Shown here piece by piece: positions 46,420-58,779 of a stretch of DNA of 64,000 bases. Numbering within the stretch: position 1 is the first letter of the stretch; every line of letters begins with the position of its first letter. Under the pieces are notes generated by a model that saw only the letters and a program-made list of their open reading frames with translations, was not told the DNA's origin and ran no database searches. Origin of the DNA: Prochilodus magdalenae. Its lineage: Eukaryota > Chordata > Actinopteri > Characiformes > Prochilodontidae. Where the stretch lies: NCBI GenBank assembly GCA_024036415.1, contig JAMWET010003186.1, forward strand, positions 496,001 to 560,000. The letters are read 5' to 3'. The position numbers were made by a program, and so were the translations under genes.

Positions 46420-48190
46420 GTTTTGTTGAACCAAATTTTGTTAGGAACTAGAACTGGGTCAAAAACCACTACAGTATGCCTTTGGTGTCCCCAGAATATA
46501 TTTAAACTTCATATGAACATTGAGAAACAATGAATCTTTCAGGGTTTTCTCCCAGTGAACACATTATTACAAATTTATAGGAAAGTTAAAATTCTCTTTA
46601 AAATTACAATTTGCACACATTGTACCATTTTCTTTGATGTGGAGATGGGGTTTTTATGGAGATGGGGATCATTAAAATCATTTTAGAACATCAGAATATA
46701 TCTTTGGAACAAAACAAGGTCATCTCGAACACTGCATGTCTGCAGCTGTAGGTCAACCATGTGTTTATCAAGATGCTAACCATGTCATTGGTTGTTGTCC
46801 ACCCTGTCATTTTCCACCCTAATTGTGCATCTTGCCATGACAGGACGAATGCATGCAGAATAGCATAGACATTTATCTATGCTTCTTTGTTGTTTTCTTG
46901 CTGGTGTTGTTTTGAACAAATTCACAGTACCTATTAACTCCTGAATGTTTGATGATTAAATAGGTAATTGTTTTCGCCAGGTTTTAAAAACAGGTTAACT
47001 TTACCTCCGGTTACCAGACATACTGCATGAAGGGCGCTTATTCATTCACACACCCAAAGTCATTGTCCACTGTCACATACAGGCTAAGGTATTTATTATG
47101 GCTGCACTGTGAATAGCACTACTGACTTACTATACTTACATCACTATACCTATTACACATGTACTGATTTATTATACCCAACGGTGCATCGAGTAATGCT
47201 ATTTTTTGGTTCAAAGGTGTTTTCTGCTAGAATTGTTTGGGACAACAAATGTGCATATAGTGAGGAAAGAAACTTAAAAATGTAATACCAAAATTCTTAA
47301 TCAAGATACTGTTAAACAGGGTACATAATGTCTTTCTGAAAATAACTATAGCTTCTACAATACTTTAGAAAGCAAAAATCTCATATCATAACTCTACAAA
47401 GAAAATCATCAATGTGGTAAGTTTACAGGAGAGGGTATGTAACTGTCAGTGTAGGAAAACTTAGATTATTTAAATTATATTATCATATATTATAGCAATA
47501 TTAGAGCATTTCTGTTGATCTATTACTCCTGAAATATTCACACTGTGTGAGGAGCAGCTGGCATGTTTGAATGATGTAAAAAAGGTAAAGAATATGTGTA
47601 CATGTGTCAGTAATTTGATTGAAATTAAAAATTTTCCCAGCTAAAAAGTGTAACACTGCTATGTTATGATTATATGATTTTATTTCAATTTAAATGTAAT
47701 AGGTTAATGAAATAGCTGCCATAAACAATGAGGTGGGACAGTAAGTTCTTGTTCTTGTTTAGTGGTCCATAACTGCTTAGCAGCGAGTGCATACTCTAAA
47801 TAAATTGCATTAGCTGGTGAGAGAATTTATTTTGACCATTATTAATATTATATATTAAAAATACTTAATAATAGCTGTTTTGGTATGCAATGTATGCATT
47901 TCATCATATGATATGGTATCACTGTTGTATAAATACGATGAGCAATGGGAAGCTGTGTTTTACAGTGAAATTAAGTGGGGTAAAATCTGTGAAGCCCAAT
48001 TTCTAATGCTTTTATTAAAAAATGGATAATTTTGTTGTCAAATCAGGAGTCAAATAAATATTTTGTATACACACATGACTCACACATTCTATGTGAATGT
48101 ATTGTCTAGATTTTGATTGTGATCTTGCTTAATTTGCAATCTAATCCTTTGTAAATAAACCACTCAGTTGGTGGATATACTGTTTAATTG
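46420..48190. other. No gene seen; strongly AT-rich
   Basis: Unique sequence; no repeat or frame that I can defend. Confidence 0.5.
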
Positions 48191-48199
48191 CTAATACTA

Positions 48200-49290
48200 A
48201 TATATAAAAATGTATTTACCGTTAGTGTATTTCAAGATTATGCATTACAAGGATTCAAATCATGCCACACAGTGGTAAAATTATCGTAATGCACGGCCTC
48301 CATTAGAAATAGAAACTGGGAGCCTTATGAATTAATTTAGTAGTATGAAATCAATTTAGCAGTAATGCCAGTTTCAGACATGATTTATGCCTGAATGTTC
48401 TCATTGTAACCAGATGTTACTCTTTGACTGCAAAGTAAAATCTTTTTTATTAGTTGTAAATGAAGAAGGCATAATGATGGGAGCCACGTCCAATGAGCAA
48501 TAGGTAATGAAGCGTAGCCATTTTGTTATAATACCCTATAATCCACCACACTAATGTAAAGCTTCATCATTTTCATGACATCTGGAAACCTGCTAAAAAA
48601 AACACTAAAATGATTACGATCTAAAAGGCAACCGATATGTTTTTCTTCTGCTACACACCCAGTTTCAGACCTCAAGATCAACCACACTCTCTTATCTCTC
48701 TGAATCACCACCATAAATATATGTTGAATTGTAATGGCAAATGATATATTTCAAAAGAGCCACTAGTCTTGCATTCAAATAAGACACTACTCTGCCGAGT
48801 GTTGTGGTAATTTGAATGACAAAATTACTAGAGCACTCAGCCATGGAGCAAAACTAGGATTACAGACTGGATCTGTGCCTACATGCTCGAAGCCTTCTGA
48901 TTAGTTCTTTTCAGGAAGAGGATCAAATTGGCAGCTTTCGAAAGGCCAAGTTTGATGGCTTACAGTAAGAATGCATCAAAGTTGTACGCTTGGTCTGCCT
49001 CAGAGCATTACATAACTTGACAAGCAGTCATAATAAATTATTCTCCTCTCAGAATTCAAATGTGCTAAAAGCTAATGTTCTGCTGAAGACCTGATTACCT
49101 CTTCAGACAGGCTGCTCCCGAATAATTTGGACAAGTCAGGCATCCTCTGAATCATAATGCTGGATTATTTTTGCATCGTTAGGATTCATGCCTGGAGCAT
49201 AATCTATAATCCAGTCCTGGACAATTACGACAACTCAGAGTTCAGTCTTTTCCCAAGTACCGCAGATTCCGTTCATTAGCTAATTATCAA
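48200..49290. promoter_or_regulatory. Candidate conserved non-coding blocks
   Basis: Repeat-free, with many TAAT/ATTA cores ('TATGAATTAATTTAG' at about 48326, 'CTCATTAATTAT'-like sites, 'ATTAGCTAATTATCAAG' at about 49276). 48830-49200 is GC-balanced. No protein-like frame. Confidence 0.35.
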
Positions 49291-49294
49291 GTCT

Positions 49295-49650
49295 TTAAAT
49301 GAGGCATGTCAGGACATTTTCAGTGTTCAGAATGTTATTTTTGGGGTCTACTGGAGTAGATTTACATGCTTCGACACAACGTAATGTAGCTCTCCCTGTG
49401 TTGTGTGAGGAAATGCCAAGATAGCCAGTAGGCGGGCAATAAGGATTGTGTTACGAGGTGATGTCACCATGCAACAAAGAAATAAGATGGAATTCTAATT
49501 GGCCATTTCAGACAGCTGAGGAAATTGGTTTCTGTGGGTGAGAGTTTTCACTTTATGTGCTTTTAAGCCTATTTACATGCACAACACACTTCATAACAGC
49601 TACATAACACACTAAAGGAAAGGATAGGAAGGAAGCAGAACAGATCCCCT
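49295..49650. mobile_element. Non-autonomous DNA transposon, family A, copy 3 (short)
   Basis: It begins 'CTTTAAATGAGGCATGTCAGGACATTTTCAGTGTTCAGAATG' and ends 'GATCCCCTTAAAG'. The interior has 'GGGCAATAAGGATTGTG', as in the 5.0-6.2 kb copy. It lacks the central part seen in the other two copies. Confidence 0.65.
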
Positions 49651-49654
49651 TAAA

Positions 49655-51315
49655 GATTCCCTTTTCAAAATCTTGAAAAAAACGTGATCCTGGACCATCA
49701 GGGCAAGATGAACTGTATTATTGATATCTTAATAACATTTTTATAGAGGTCCTGACATGTTAAATGAATAACATACCTAAAAATACCTGTTGAGTCTTTT
49801 GTAAATACTGCAAATCATATTAAGCACATATAAATATAATTATTGGTAGAATATTTGACCTATCATCAGATATTAGTGTGTGATATGACTTCCAAAGCAT
49901 AACATGTTATTGGTCTTATGTCAAATAATTCCTAGCCAACAGCTACAATGTCTTATATTGTACTCAGTTTCTTCTTAGACATATAATTCAAAACAATGTT
50001 CAAACTCTATTGCAATTCATAGGCTATATTTAGCTTCATCTGAATATATAAACATACAGAATACAAAGCTCTATTACATTTCTGACACTGAGCTGGTGAT
50101 AATGCATTGATTAAGCGAGATGGTTTGAAATTAGTGCAGTGGACACAGCTAACAACACTGCAGTGGTGTAATCACGGGACGTGGGGGCAGGAGTGGAAGC
50201 AACTGCCTTGGGGCCCAGAGTAAAGAAAGGCCTGAAGCAATTCTGTCCCCAAAATCTTTATTAGGCCCTCACATACTGTATATGTATATACTGACAAAAC
50301 TGTACTCCTATTATACTCGGACCATAAAACCTAGCTCACCAGTCAGCGTCCAACTGATGTTCCAGTGAGAGGTGTTTTAAGCAGTACAGACAAACTGTGA
50401 TTAGCTCTCTAAATAATTCTGTAAAAGACGCCTCGAGAATGAATCTGGACAGGCATGTCTGAAGCACTCATTCTCATTTTATCCCTCACTTTCAGACCCG
50501 AGAGACAAAAGTGGGGAGAGTTTTTCCTTACAGCCTCATATGGGGAGAATTAAATACCTGAAACGGCTCCAGCAAAGTGTTATGTAAAAGTAAGACTGGA
50601 GTCAAAAAATAAAACAGCGAAAGCAAAAGGAGCTTCAGCTAGACACTTATCTCCTCCAGACAGACACCATAGCTTGCAGTATAAAACTGCTACTTCAGGC
50701 ATTTCTCAGATAAATTTGTATGTCACAGAAAAAGCAAGAGGGAGATTCCACCTCCGATTTTAGAAGCATATACCCATAAACACAGCTTTCAGAGTCCAAA
50801 ACACAATGCAGCTTTCAGCTCACTATCAATGAAGCTGACACTCGTGTTACTGTCAAACAAATCTCAGGCATCTGCAGCAATTCACAAATGTGACAAAACC
50901 CAGTAAATGTACAAAGCTTCATTATATTTGATCCATTATCTATAACCACAGAGTAAATATGCCTTACTGAAAAGGATGATTACTACAGTTCCTCAACAAA
51001 AACTGATTCAGCAGCCTTTTACAGCAGAACAGTGCAGTTCTAGTCCACCAACAATCTGGACAAATACTGAAACGTACTCTCCACTACACTGAGTTATTAC
51101 CCAGTTCCATTATTTCCCTCCTGTTTCCAAAAGTCTACCAAAACATGTGTTCATGATTTCTTAATGAAAATAATTTACTTTGGGTTTTTGGCATTATAAC
51201 AGGATGACATGAGTTAATATGATGAGTTAATAAGTTGGCTTAATTCATTTTTGCTCAAGACAGAAAAAGATAATTAAGATGAGTGAGCTAATGAGCTAAC
51301 TTACACTTGTATGTA
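49655..51315. other. No gene seen
   Basis: Unique sequence. 50330-50620 is GC-balanced and could be a small conserved block. Confidence 0.4.
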
Positions 51316-51317
51316 CA

Positions 51318-51425
51318 AACCTGTTTCCAAAGATAGGTCAGTTAGGATGTTGTGTGTCATGTAAATAAAAACAGAATGCAACAATGTGCAAATCTGTAAA
51401 ACCATATATTAAATGTGAAAATAGT
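51318..51425. mobile_element. Terminal part of a fish DNA transposon ('CTGTTTCCAAA...' type)
   Basis: 'CCTGTTTCCAAAGATAGGTCAGTTAGGATGTTGTG' through 'AAATAAAAACAGAATGCAACAATGTGCAAATC' and 'ACCATATATTAAATGTGAAAATAG' matches word-for-word the left end of a frequent fish transposon ('TGTTTCCAGAAAAGTTGGGACA...AAACAAAATGCAATGATTTGCAAATC...TATTTAATTGAAAATAG'). The other end was not found. Confidence 0.6.
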
Positions 51426-51429
51426 GGGT

Positions 51430-52495
51430 AGTGGGTAGTGATAGGACTAAGCAATCAAGAATTTGGAGTTAGAGATACATTATTGTAATGATGCTTAATG
51501 TTTATCAATATTAAAACACAAAGCAAACAATATGATTAACAGGAACGTCGTGTATTGTCTTTTAAATCAATAGTCACATCCGCATGTTGCTATGAATACT
51601 TTAATAAAATACCTCATTTTAATTATAGATGTAATTAGAGTTAAGCAGAAAGAGGAAGGACTATTCATAACTGTTGTGACAATGAAATCATGAAATTATG
51701 GACTATAACAAAATAAACAACAATCTGTTTTAGCTTTGCCTACAGTTTTAGAACACACGTGAACGTTTGCAAACATTGGACAACTCTTTTATAACTAGGA
51801 ATTAAGAGATATATGTACTTTATAAGCTGAGTAACACTAATAGGCAATAATGCTGTACGAGGTATGAGGTACCTGAACTGTCCTGCTTCAGGTGTTAAAC
51901 CTTTGATGGCCAGACTCCACACCAAATGTGCATGCTTTATACAGGAGTGCTTTAACTTGCTGATAGGTCTGGAGGCCGCATGTGGTTATGGTCCCTATAG
52001 GGTCTCATTAAAATCCCCAAAAACCCACCATGTTTTAATGGAGCAATAAATAAACGAAGCTTGCTTTTCTCTCCTGGTTACAAAGCCTTTGACAAACTCC
52101 CAGTTCATAAAATGTCACTTCACATCAGTGTAGTCACTGGCCACTCATGCTAACCAAAAGGTGAATTAACATTGCATGATACAAGCTGCCCCCCACCCCC
52201 ACCCCCTTATTAGCACATTATAAAACTTCACAAATAATTAGTGGACAGCAAACCCGCCTATGTCTTGCCTAATTTGAAAAGTTTGCAGAAGTATGCTAGT
52301 ATTTATCGCATGTTTTACAAATCAGTAAACACTGCTCATTTCTGCTTATATGGTGCAATGCAGCTGGCTGATTTAAAAATGACTGCATTATTTAAGCAAT
52401 GCATGCATGTAGCATTAATTAAAGCACAGGATAAGATCAATTCTTTCACCTTGTTCCCAGCATAACTCTTTCACTAGTGCAGTAGAAAAGCCAGT
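51430..52495. other. No gene seen; C-rich run at 52189-52208
   Basis: AT-rich unique sequence. The short C-tract is 'TGCCCCCCACCCCCACCCCC'. Confidence 0.5.
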
Positions 52496-52499
52496 GTTG

Positions 52500-53235
52500 C
52501 ACACTAAATAATCATGTTGCATCACTTATTACAAATTACATGTCAGTTTCTCATGAAAAGACATCCATCTTGGCAAAACTGATGTTTGTATGATCCAACT
52601 GGACATTTTCCAGGGCTGGGCTCTGCAGAGCTGACACAGATTGTTTAAAAAGAATACAGACACCATCATTCTTGGTGCTTGTCTTCATTTTCTCAACTGT
52701 CTTTTCACGTTTAATACGAGGCTGTAACGTGACAGGGGGTATTGTGATGAGTTCTGCAGGTTTCCAGCCCAAGAGGCCATGATTCACAGTGATTTAATTG
52801 GAATAATGTATGAAATGAGTCACGCTTGCAGCCAGGAACGTTAACTCCCAGCTCCAGCAGCCTCGACAGAGATCAATGCACCTAACCTCAATTCAAGAAA
52901 ACATCCTTTAATGGATACCCTGGGGACCCGCGCAGAGCCTCTTCCCTCCACTTATTTATTTATTTTAATTTGTCCGACTGTAGTGCACACTTTTTAATTA
53001 TCCACCAGAGGATGGAAAGGCCTGTGTCATAATGCCATTTTTTATCCTGTCACACGAAACAATACCACTCCATCACCCTAGACCAGTTTGTGAGATACGT
53101 GGGTTTATTTTCTCAGTGACGACGCAAGACGAATAGTGCAGACTAGAAAATGTCTGGCTTGTAGTTTCGGGAAAGGAAAGTTTGAAGTTATCAGCACACT
53201 TGCACAGTTTTATAGCAGGAGCCTATTGGCTAAAG
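52500..53235. promoter_or_regulatory. Candidate conserved non-coding block
   Basis: 52800-53090 is repeat-free and balanced, with 'TTTTTAATTATCCACC' and 'TGTCATAATGCC', a TAAT-rich pattern typical of developmental enhancers. 52560-52790 has a 78-codon minus frame without domain resemblance. Confidence 0.4.
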
Positions 53236-53239
53236 TTAA

Positions 53240-54500
53240 TGAGGTGTTGGGATGATGACATGAAATAATATAGATTTACTACAACAAATGACATTGTTTT
53301 AATCCCTCTGAGGCGGGAGAGAGGTGAGGCAGAAAATTGCTAAAACGTGTTACTCTCCCTTTGTTTTAGCCATTATTTTCTATATGAAAATGAAAATGAA
53401 AATGATTGAACTCCTTCTTCCATATACAGAGTTTACCGTTCTCACTTTACACTCCCAGGCTAAACAGCTGTTTTCTCAGTCCTGCTATATGTCTTGGTCT
53501 AATAAGTGTCAGCATTACCCTGATATAAGCATAAAACTAGATGAATGCCTACAATTACAGTTATCATACTGTCATGATATCAGCAGCTTGTTTGTCAACA
53601 TAAGCACACAAAAACAGTCAACACCGTGTCACTTAGTTTCATTTGCATGTTGCTATTAACATTTAAAGAAAATTCCTCAATAATGATAGACGTGTTGATA
53701 ATTAAGCAAAAGAAGGTCTATTAATAACCCTTACAGAATAAAACACAGGAATTTCATATATGAATGGTTTTAGCATGCTTGAAGTTATATATATATATAT
53801 ATATATATATGAAGGTGCTCACATGTGATCATATCAAGTAATCCTAGAGCCTGCTTCAGAGAGCACTTTTGCTAAGAAGCTGCCGCTCTATATGTAAATC
53901 CTGTTTAGTTTTCTAATGTTGATACAAACAAAACGCGGCTGGGTTAGCTGCCTGGCTAAGTGGTGACTCACTCTGCTAGAACCTTCTTCTTTTGTCAAAA
54001 CACTGTATAGTGTCCACATGGTGTACATATCCATAAAAACAGCCTACCAGTTTTAGCCTTCTAGGGAAAATATCACTGATGTGTGAGATTTCATGGATAT
54101 TCTCATGCATGTATATTTAACAATTTTTACAGTTATAGTATCAATAACATAAGCTATGTATTTTTTTTTTAAACCATTGCCCCAAGTTATTTTGTGATAT
54201 TAAATGGATTTGCACCCTGTGTACACCCTGCCACCCCGTATGTTTGTTTTTTATAACGAATACATAAGCACATTTTCAGCATATATCATATGTGCTCATC
54301 AGATTTTGTGCATACTGACTTTCAGATAGGTTGACTGCACATGCAGGCAGTGCTGCAGCTGTTCGCTATGTTGTGTGTTTTGCTCTGACAACACGCAGGT
54401 AATTAAAAAGTAAAAGACAGTAATTGGCCAGGATGCATCATGTCGGATTCGTGTTTTGCTCTCACTGGCTGTACCAAGTGTTGAGGCGTGGTTTTAACAT
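53240..54500. other. No gene seen; (AT)n at 53785-53810
   Basis: A perfect AT dinucleotide run of about 12 units lies at 53786-53810. The 111-codon frame at 53324-53659 has no motif. Confidence 0.6.
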
Positions 54501-54504
54501 AAGC

Positions 54505-56640
54505 AGCTGCCTGGCATATCTTCACAGCAAGCATCGATTATTCATCTGGGAATAGCATTATTTCTCTCTGTCTTCTTCTTATTACCGCATTGAATTTTCT
54601 TTCACATTGATATTGTAATGAGTGTCTTCTGTGCAGGCGGCCGCACATGCAGTCTACATTCTCCTGCCTCTTTTCTCGCCCGTGTAGGAGTTTCTACAGC
54701 TTTGTGTTGTGCGTTATGAAAGGATTTTACAAGATTTATGCCCTCGGATTCTTTAAACAGCGCTACAGCACATCCACAAATGGTATCATGAAATAATGGA
54801 CTGAACCATATGCTGCAGCACGGTTTGAGATAAGTGTAGTCAGTACATTTGGAGTTGATTTAATTAATAAATCAACACGAGAACAAATAGCTACAGGTGC
54901 CACACATTCTCACCAATTAGACACTATGAGGCAGAGTAAACCCGGAGCCTGTGCTGCTCCTCAAAGAACATTCATAACACAGTATCATCCAGTGCAGAAT
55001 TTCATGCTTGTAATTGCCATTCTGATTTACTGCAGACTTATACCTGCTTCCACCCCCATAATATGCTCCTCCGTAAGGTCACTAGCATGTCACACTCCCC
55101 GCCAGTCTACAAAAACCACTGACAGACCACATGATCAAAAACCAGAGCTGTCGCCATCTCCCATTCTCTCTTTAATGGTGCTGGGTAGAGCGATGGCATC
55201 ATCAGATACCTTAGAGAAGTACCGCTGTGCTCTTTATCATGGTTAGATACCACCATTAAAGCACCCCCTACGGAGGCGGACAGATTTGATGGACACAGAG
55301 GCCGCGCACGAAGGGGCCACACATCCCGCCCTTAATGAACGGTTTCATCCATCCCACGTTCATTAACATACTTTGTTCTTTCACTGTCGCAAGAGCTTGG
55401 AGGTGCTTGTTGTACTGTGCACTGAGATGATGCTGTGAGCTCCTAGGGGGTATTTTAGACCACCGCTTTAGACAAGAGCTTCTTGATTGAAGTTAAACTC
55501 CATGTCTTCACTCCGCTCCTCATTTGTATTGCAGGCTAGGTATGGAAGCAGGAGAAATTACCATTCGGAGGTATAAATTATATTGTCAGGCAGCAGGCTC
55601 AGAGAGATTCGACAGGTCATCTTGCCCTGGAGTGAGTGGAAGAGAGAAACAGATTAGCCTCTTATTATGGGAAAGCATTCCGGCAGTCCTGGATCATGGG
55701 CCAAGAGCCTTCATTATCCCTGTATCATGTCAAAATCATTAGCTGGACCTTCATGTCTTTGCTTGTGTTATTCCAGTCATGAAAAACAGTAAGAGAGAGA
55801 AAAAAAGAAAACAATTGTCTGTATGTGGCACGTAAAGAGATTTCCAATAACACACCCCTTTAGCCTTGTGTTAATACATTTCATTATGTGTCATTATGTG
55901 TTGTTTGCAAAGATAAACTCAGCCCCAGTGAAGAATTGAGAACGAACAACGACTTCAAAGTATCTCCGTGCCTGAGTCGTGAGCTGAATGAGTCATTTGA
56001 TGCAGTAAATTAGCATTTCAGTCAATGGTGTTTACCCAGCACTGTTTCTGGGAGAGCAGTGAGGATTTCCCACAGTGACTGTGTTTCGAACATTGCGTAA
56101 CCTCAGCCTCTTCACTGGAACCCCGGGATCCGTGACACTCATCCTTCATGCATTTAAAAAAAAATGTTAATTAGATAAATTCTCCTGATCATAAGTCTCA
56201 CATTTGAAACGATGCGCCATGTAAACAAGGATTGTATGATTCTTGTGCCTAAACCGACTGCCTGTCACTTGTATTTCCCAAGGTCTGATGTATTAATAGT
56301 ATTATTCATTCATGCTGAATGGAATCCTCACCCTCCTTTCACAGTGCTCCATCAACTGGTTCCCCTATTAAAACACATTAACCACCAATTATGCACTAAT
56401 TAAAACAGATCAGTGCATGGGGCCCATGCAAGGAGCAAATTAGTACATTCTTCTGGATGGGTTGCCCTAGAGATTATTGGAAATGTATTCAAGTATCAAT
56501 GAAGAAGGTATGGTTGCTTCTTGAGAATGCACAGCCTTTGACGGATAACTGATCAAAATAATAATGTCTGGCCATCATTCTTGCAGAATGCAGAAGGAGA
56601 AATGAAAGTAAAAACAAACACTAACTTTCTAGCACACTGT
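54505..56640. promoter_or_regulatory. Candidate conserved non-coding cluster
   Basis: This is the longest repeat-free stretch. Distinct balanced blocks are at 54540-54800, 55080-55360 ('CCACCATTAAAGCACCCCC', 'CCCGCCCTTAATGAACGG'), 55480-55760 ('TGTCAGGCAGCAGGCTCAGA') and 56020-56450 ('TAACCACCAATTATGCACTAATTAAAAC'). Frames of 60-106 codons overlap the blocks on both strands without domain support. An A-run sits at 56154-56163. Confidence 0.45.
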
Positions 56641-56652
56641 CACTTTCTTCAA

Positions 56653-56880
56653 ATCAAATCACATTTATTTATATAGCACGTTTTACAACTGATTTTGTCT
56701 CAAAGCAGCTTTATAGAAATTCAGTAATAATCATTCATTAAGAAGAGAAAAGAAAGAAGCCCCTGCTGAGCAAGCTGAAGGTGACGGTGGCAAGGAAAAA
56801 CTCCCTTAAGCAGAAGGAAGAAACCTTGGGAGGAACCAGACTCACACAAGAGGATCCATCCTCCTCTGGTCCAAATTACA
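56653..56880 (+). mobile_element. Interspersed repeat family B, second long copy
   Basis: 'CATTTATTTATATAGCACGTTTTACAACTGATTTTGTCTCAAAGCAGC' and 'GACGGTGGCAAGGAAAAACTCCCTTAAG' then 'GGAAGAAACCTTGGGAGG' and 'CCATCCTCCTCTGGTCC' match the insert at 22071-22310 in order. Confidence 0.8.
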
Positions 56881-56884
56881 ATTT

Positions 56885-57950
56885 TTCTTTCACAAAGGCT
56901 GTTGATGTTTCGGCATATATGCTTTTACAGCAGTCTGCAAAAGTCTAAGACAGCTATAAGCATTCCTACATGTCAGTAGTGTGTGTTTGCCAATAAAATC
57001 GCTTTATGACATTAGAATGCATACAATCAACCCTAATACAGTAAAACAAAAAAAAAAGATTATATTTAAAAAATAGTTCTTGATATGCAAGGTTTGGCAT
57101 CTAAAGTCATCTAAATAAAAACGGCTGAAGTTCCTGCTAAAGCTTGAGTAGAGTTAGTAATCTCATCACTACTGAACTTAGGGTTAGGGTAGTGTACACA
57201 TTCACGAGTGATAAGCTTAGTATCGGTGTTATACAGTACTAAACTGGTGTTTTGCAACTTCAATAAATAAAAATCACTCAGCCACCCACTTTATAATATA
57301 CTTTGCAAAGTTCTGTAATAGGGATTTGGGAAACTGTTTGCTTCATCCAGCCAAAATAATATTAAGAACTGTTCAACTTGGTTTAAACAAGTCAATGTTT
57401 TATGAAACAGAATTCCACCAAGAAAACTGCCAGCCAGCACCAGAGACAAAAAGAACAGCAGAGTTTGCCATCAGCTTTTTTGAGACGTATTGTACATATG
57501 TTCCATTTATGTATTGTATTGTATATTGTCGCTGTCCAATGAAAAACATGTATCTCCATCATTGTTGATTTTGACTTTTATGCATCGTTTGAGCGCAGCA
57601 TTTGCCATTTATGTTGTGTGAAAATTTCATGAGGAATGAAATAACAGAAATAGCTCAAAACTGCTTGGATAAAAAGTCTGGTTCCATTGACTTGCATTCA
57701 AATTACATTAGGTGTTTGGCCTCTCCTGTAAAGTTGCCATTTTGGAGATACCTGGTTTTCATTGGACAGCAACGATATGCATTTAGCCTTTACGACACAT
57801 TGACCCTGTTGCATTCCATATGTAACACATTTTAATTGAATTGTATGTAGTACTGGTTAGCCAAACCAGGTATTGGATGGTATCTGTAAATACTGGGCTT
57901 CCTCGAATAGAGACTTGGAAATAATTAAGCAAACAAACTGACACGTATTA
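56885..57950. other. No gene seen; short transposon-like words
   Basis: 'GCAAAAGTCTAAGACAGC' at about 56937 resembles a Tc1 terminus. 57761-57778 shares an 18-bp word with 46330-46347. Nothing coding. Confidence 0.45.
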
Positions 57951-57964
57951 AAACATTGTAAATT

Positions 57965-58110
57965 TGAGTAACAATTTACTTTAGAGCAGCGATCATTAGG
58001 CTACATGACACCTAAATAAGTCAAAAAGCCTTTATAAACATTTATAAACACCTATTTCAACAGGTGTCATGTGCCACAAAGGTTGCATTTGCATCTTTAA
58101 TGTCAGGTGA
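57965..58110. repeat. 'GTAACAATTTACTTTAGAG...ACATGACACC...' repeat fragment
   Basis: It resembles the common fish repeat that starts GGTAACACTTTACTT and contains ACATGACACCT, CATAAACACTTATAAAC and a closing GTGTCATGT word. The last bases of the window (63951 on) begin another copy. Confidence 0.5.
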
Positions 58111-58114
58111 CATT

Positions 58115-58775
58115 GATTTTTTTTCCTGACACTTGGATATGGCATAGGTTGCCAGTTCTGGTTGAACATACAAATGATGTGCTATATCTGACATGAAATA
58201 CCCATAATGCAATGTTGGTTGGCTTGAAGCTGACACATTCCCTTATGTTTGTGATAGAATGTAACTATTGTTTCAGAGTGACAAGCAAAGCTGTATGATG
58301 TTAATGTCTAAAATGATATACCTGTAATAACAGTCCCTGTGTAGTGCAACAACACCTGTTATGGAACATGTATTGGACATTTATTAAGGTCTTGTTCTTT
58401 GAGCAGTAGAGCTTAATTTATATTATGTTTCCCCCCTATATTATAACTGAAGGTATGTTTGGGGGAAATTAAGAATAGCTTGTGGTGGTAATGCACAATA
58501 AACACTTAAACTTTATTTTGTCAATTACTGAGCACAAACCTTTATCTAAATTCAAATAGCTTCAGTGTATAAGATTGTGATGACAGGTTGAAAACCTGAT
58601 TAGCACCTTTTAGCCTTTAATAAATAGTGACTAAAACCCCATTTTCGGTATGTGTATGACTTATTAAGCTATTGTTATTTTATTATCAAGATATAAACTC
58701 CAGAATTCTCTTGACACAATCTAGAAACTAATGAGATCAGACTTTATAAACCGTTCAGTTTAATTGTGTTATTTA
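58115..58775. other. No feature recognised
   Basis: AT-rich; no frame or repeat called. Confidence 0.5.
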
Positions 58776-58779
58776 AGTG

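Noticed and set aside
53324..53659. 111-codon plus-strand frame
   Set aside because: Composition follows the local AT-rich background and no motif is present.
54926..55322. Opposing frames of 106 and 71 codons suggesting a gene
   Set aside because: Overlap on both strands with no domain; consistent with GC-balanced non-coding sequence.
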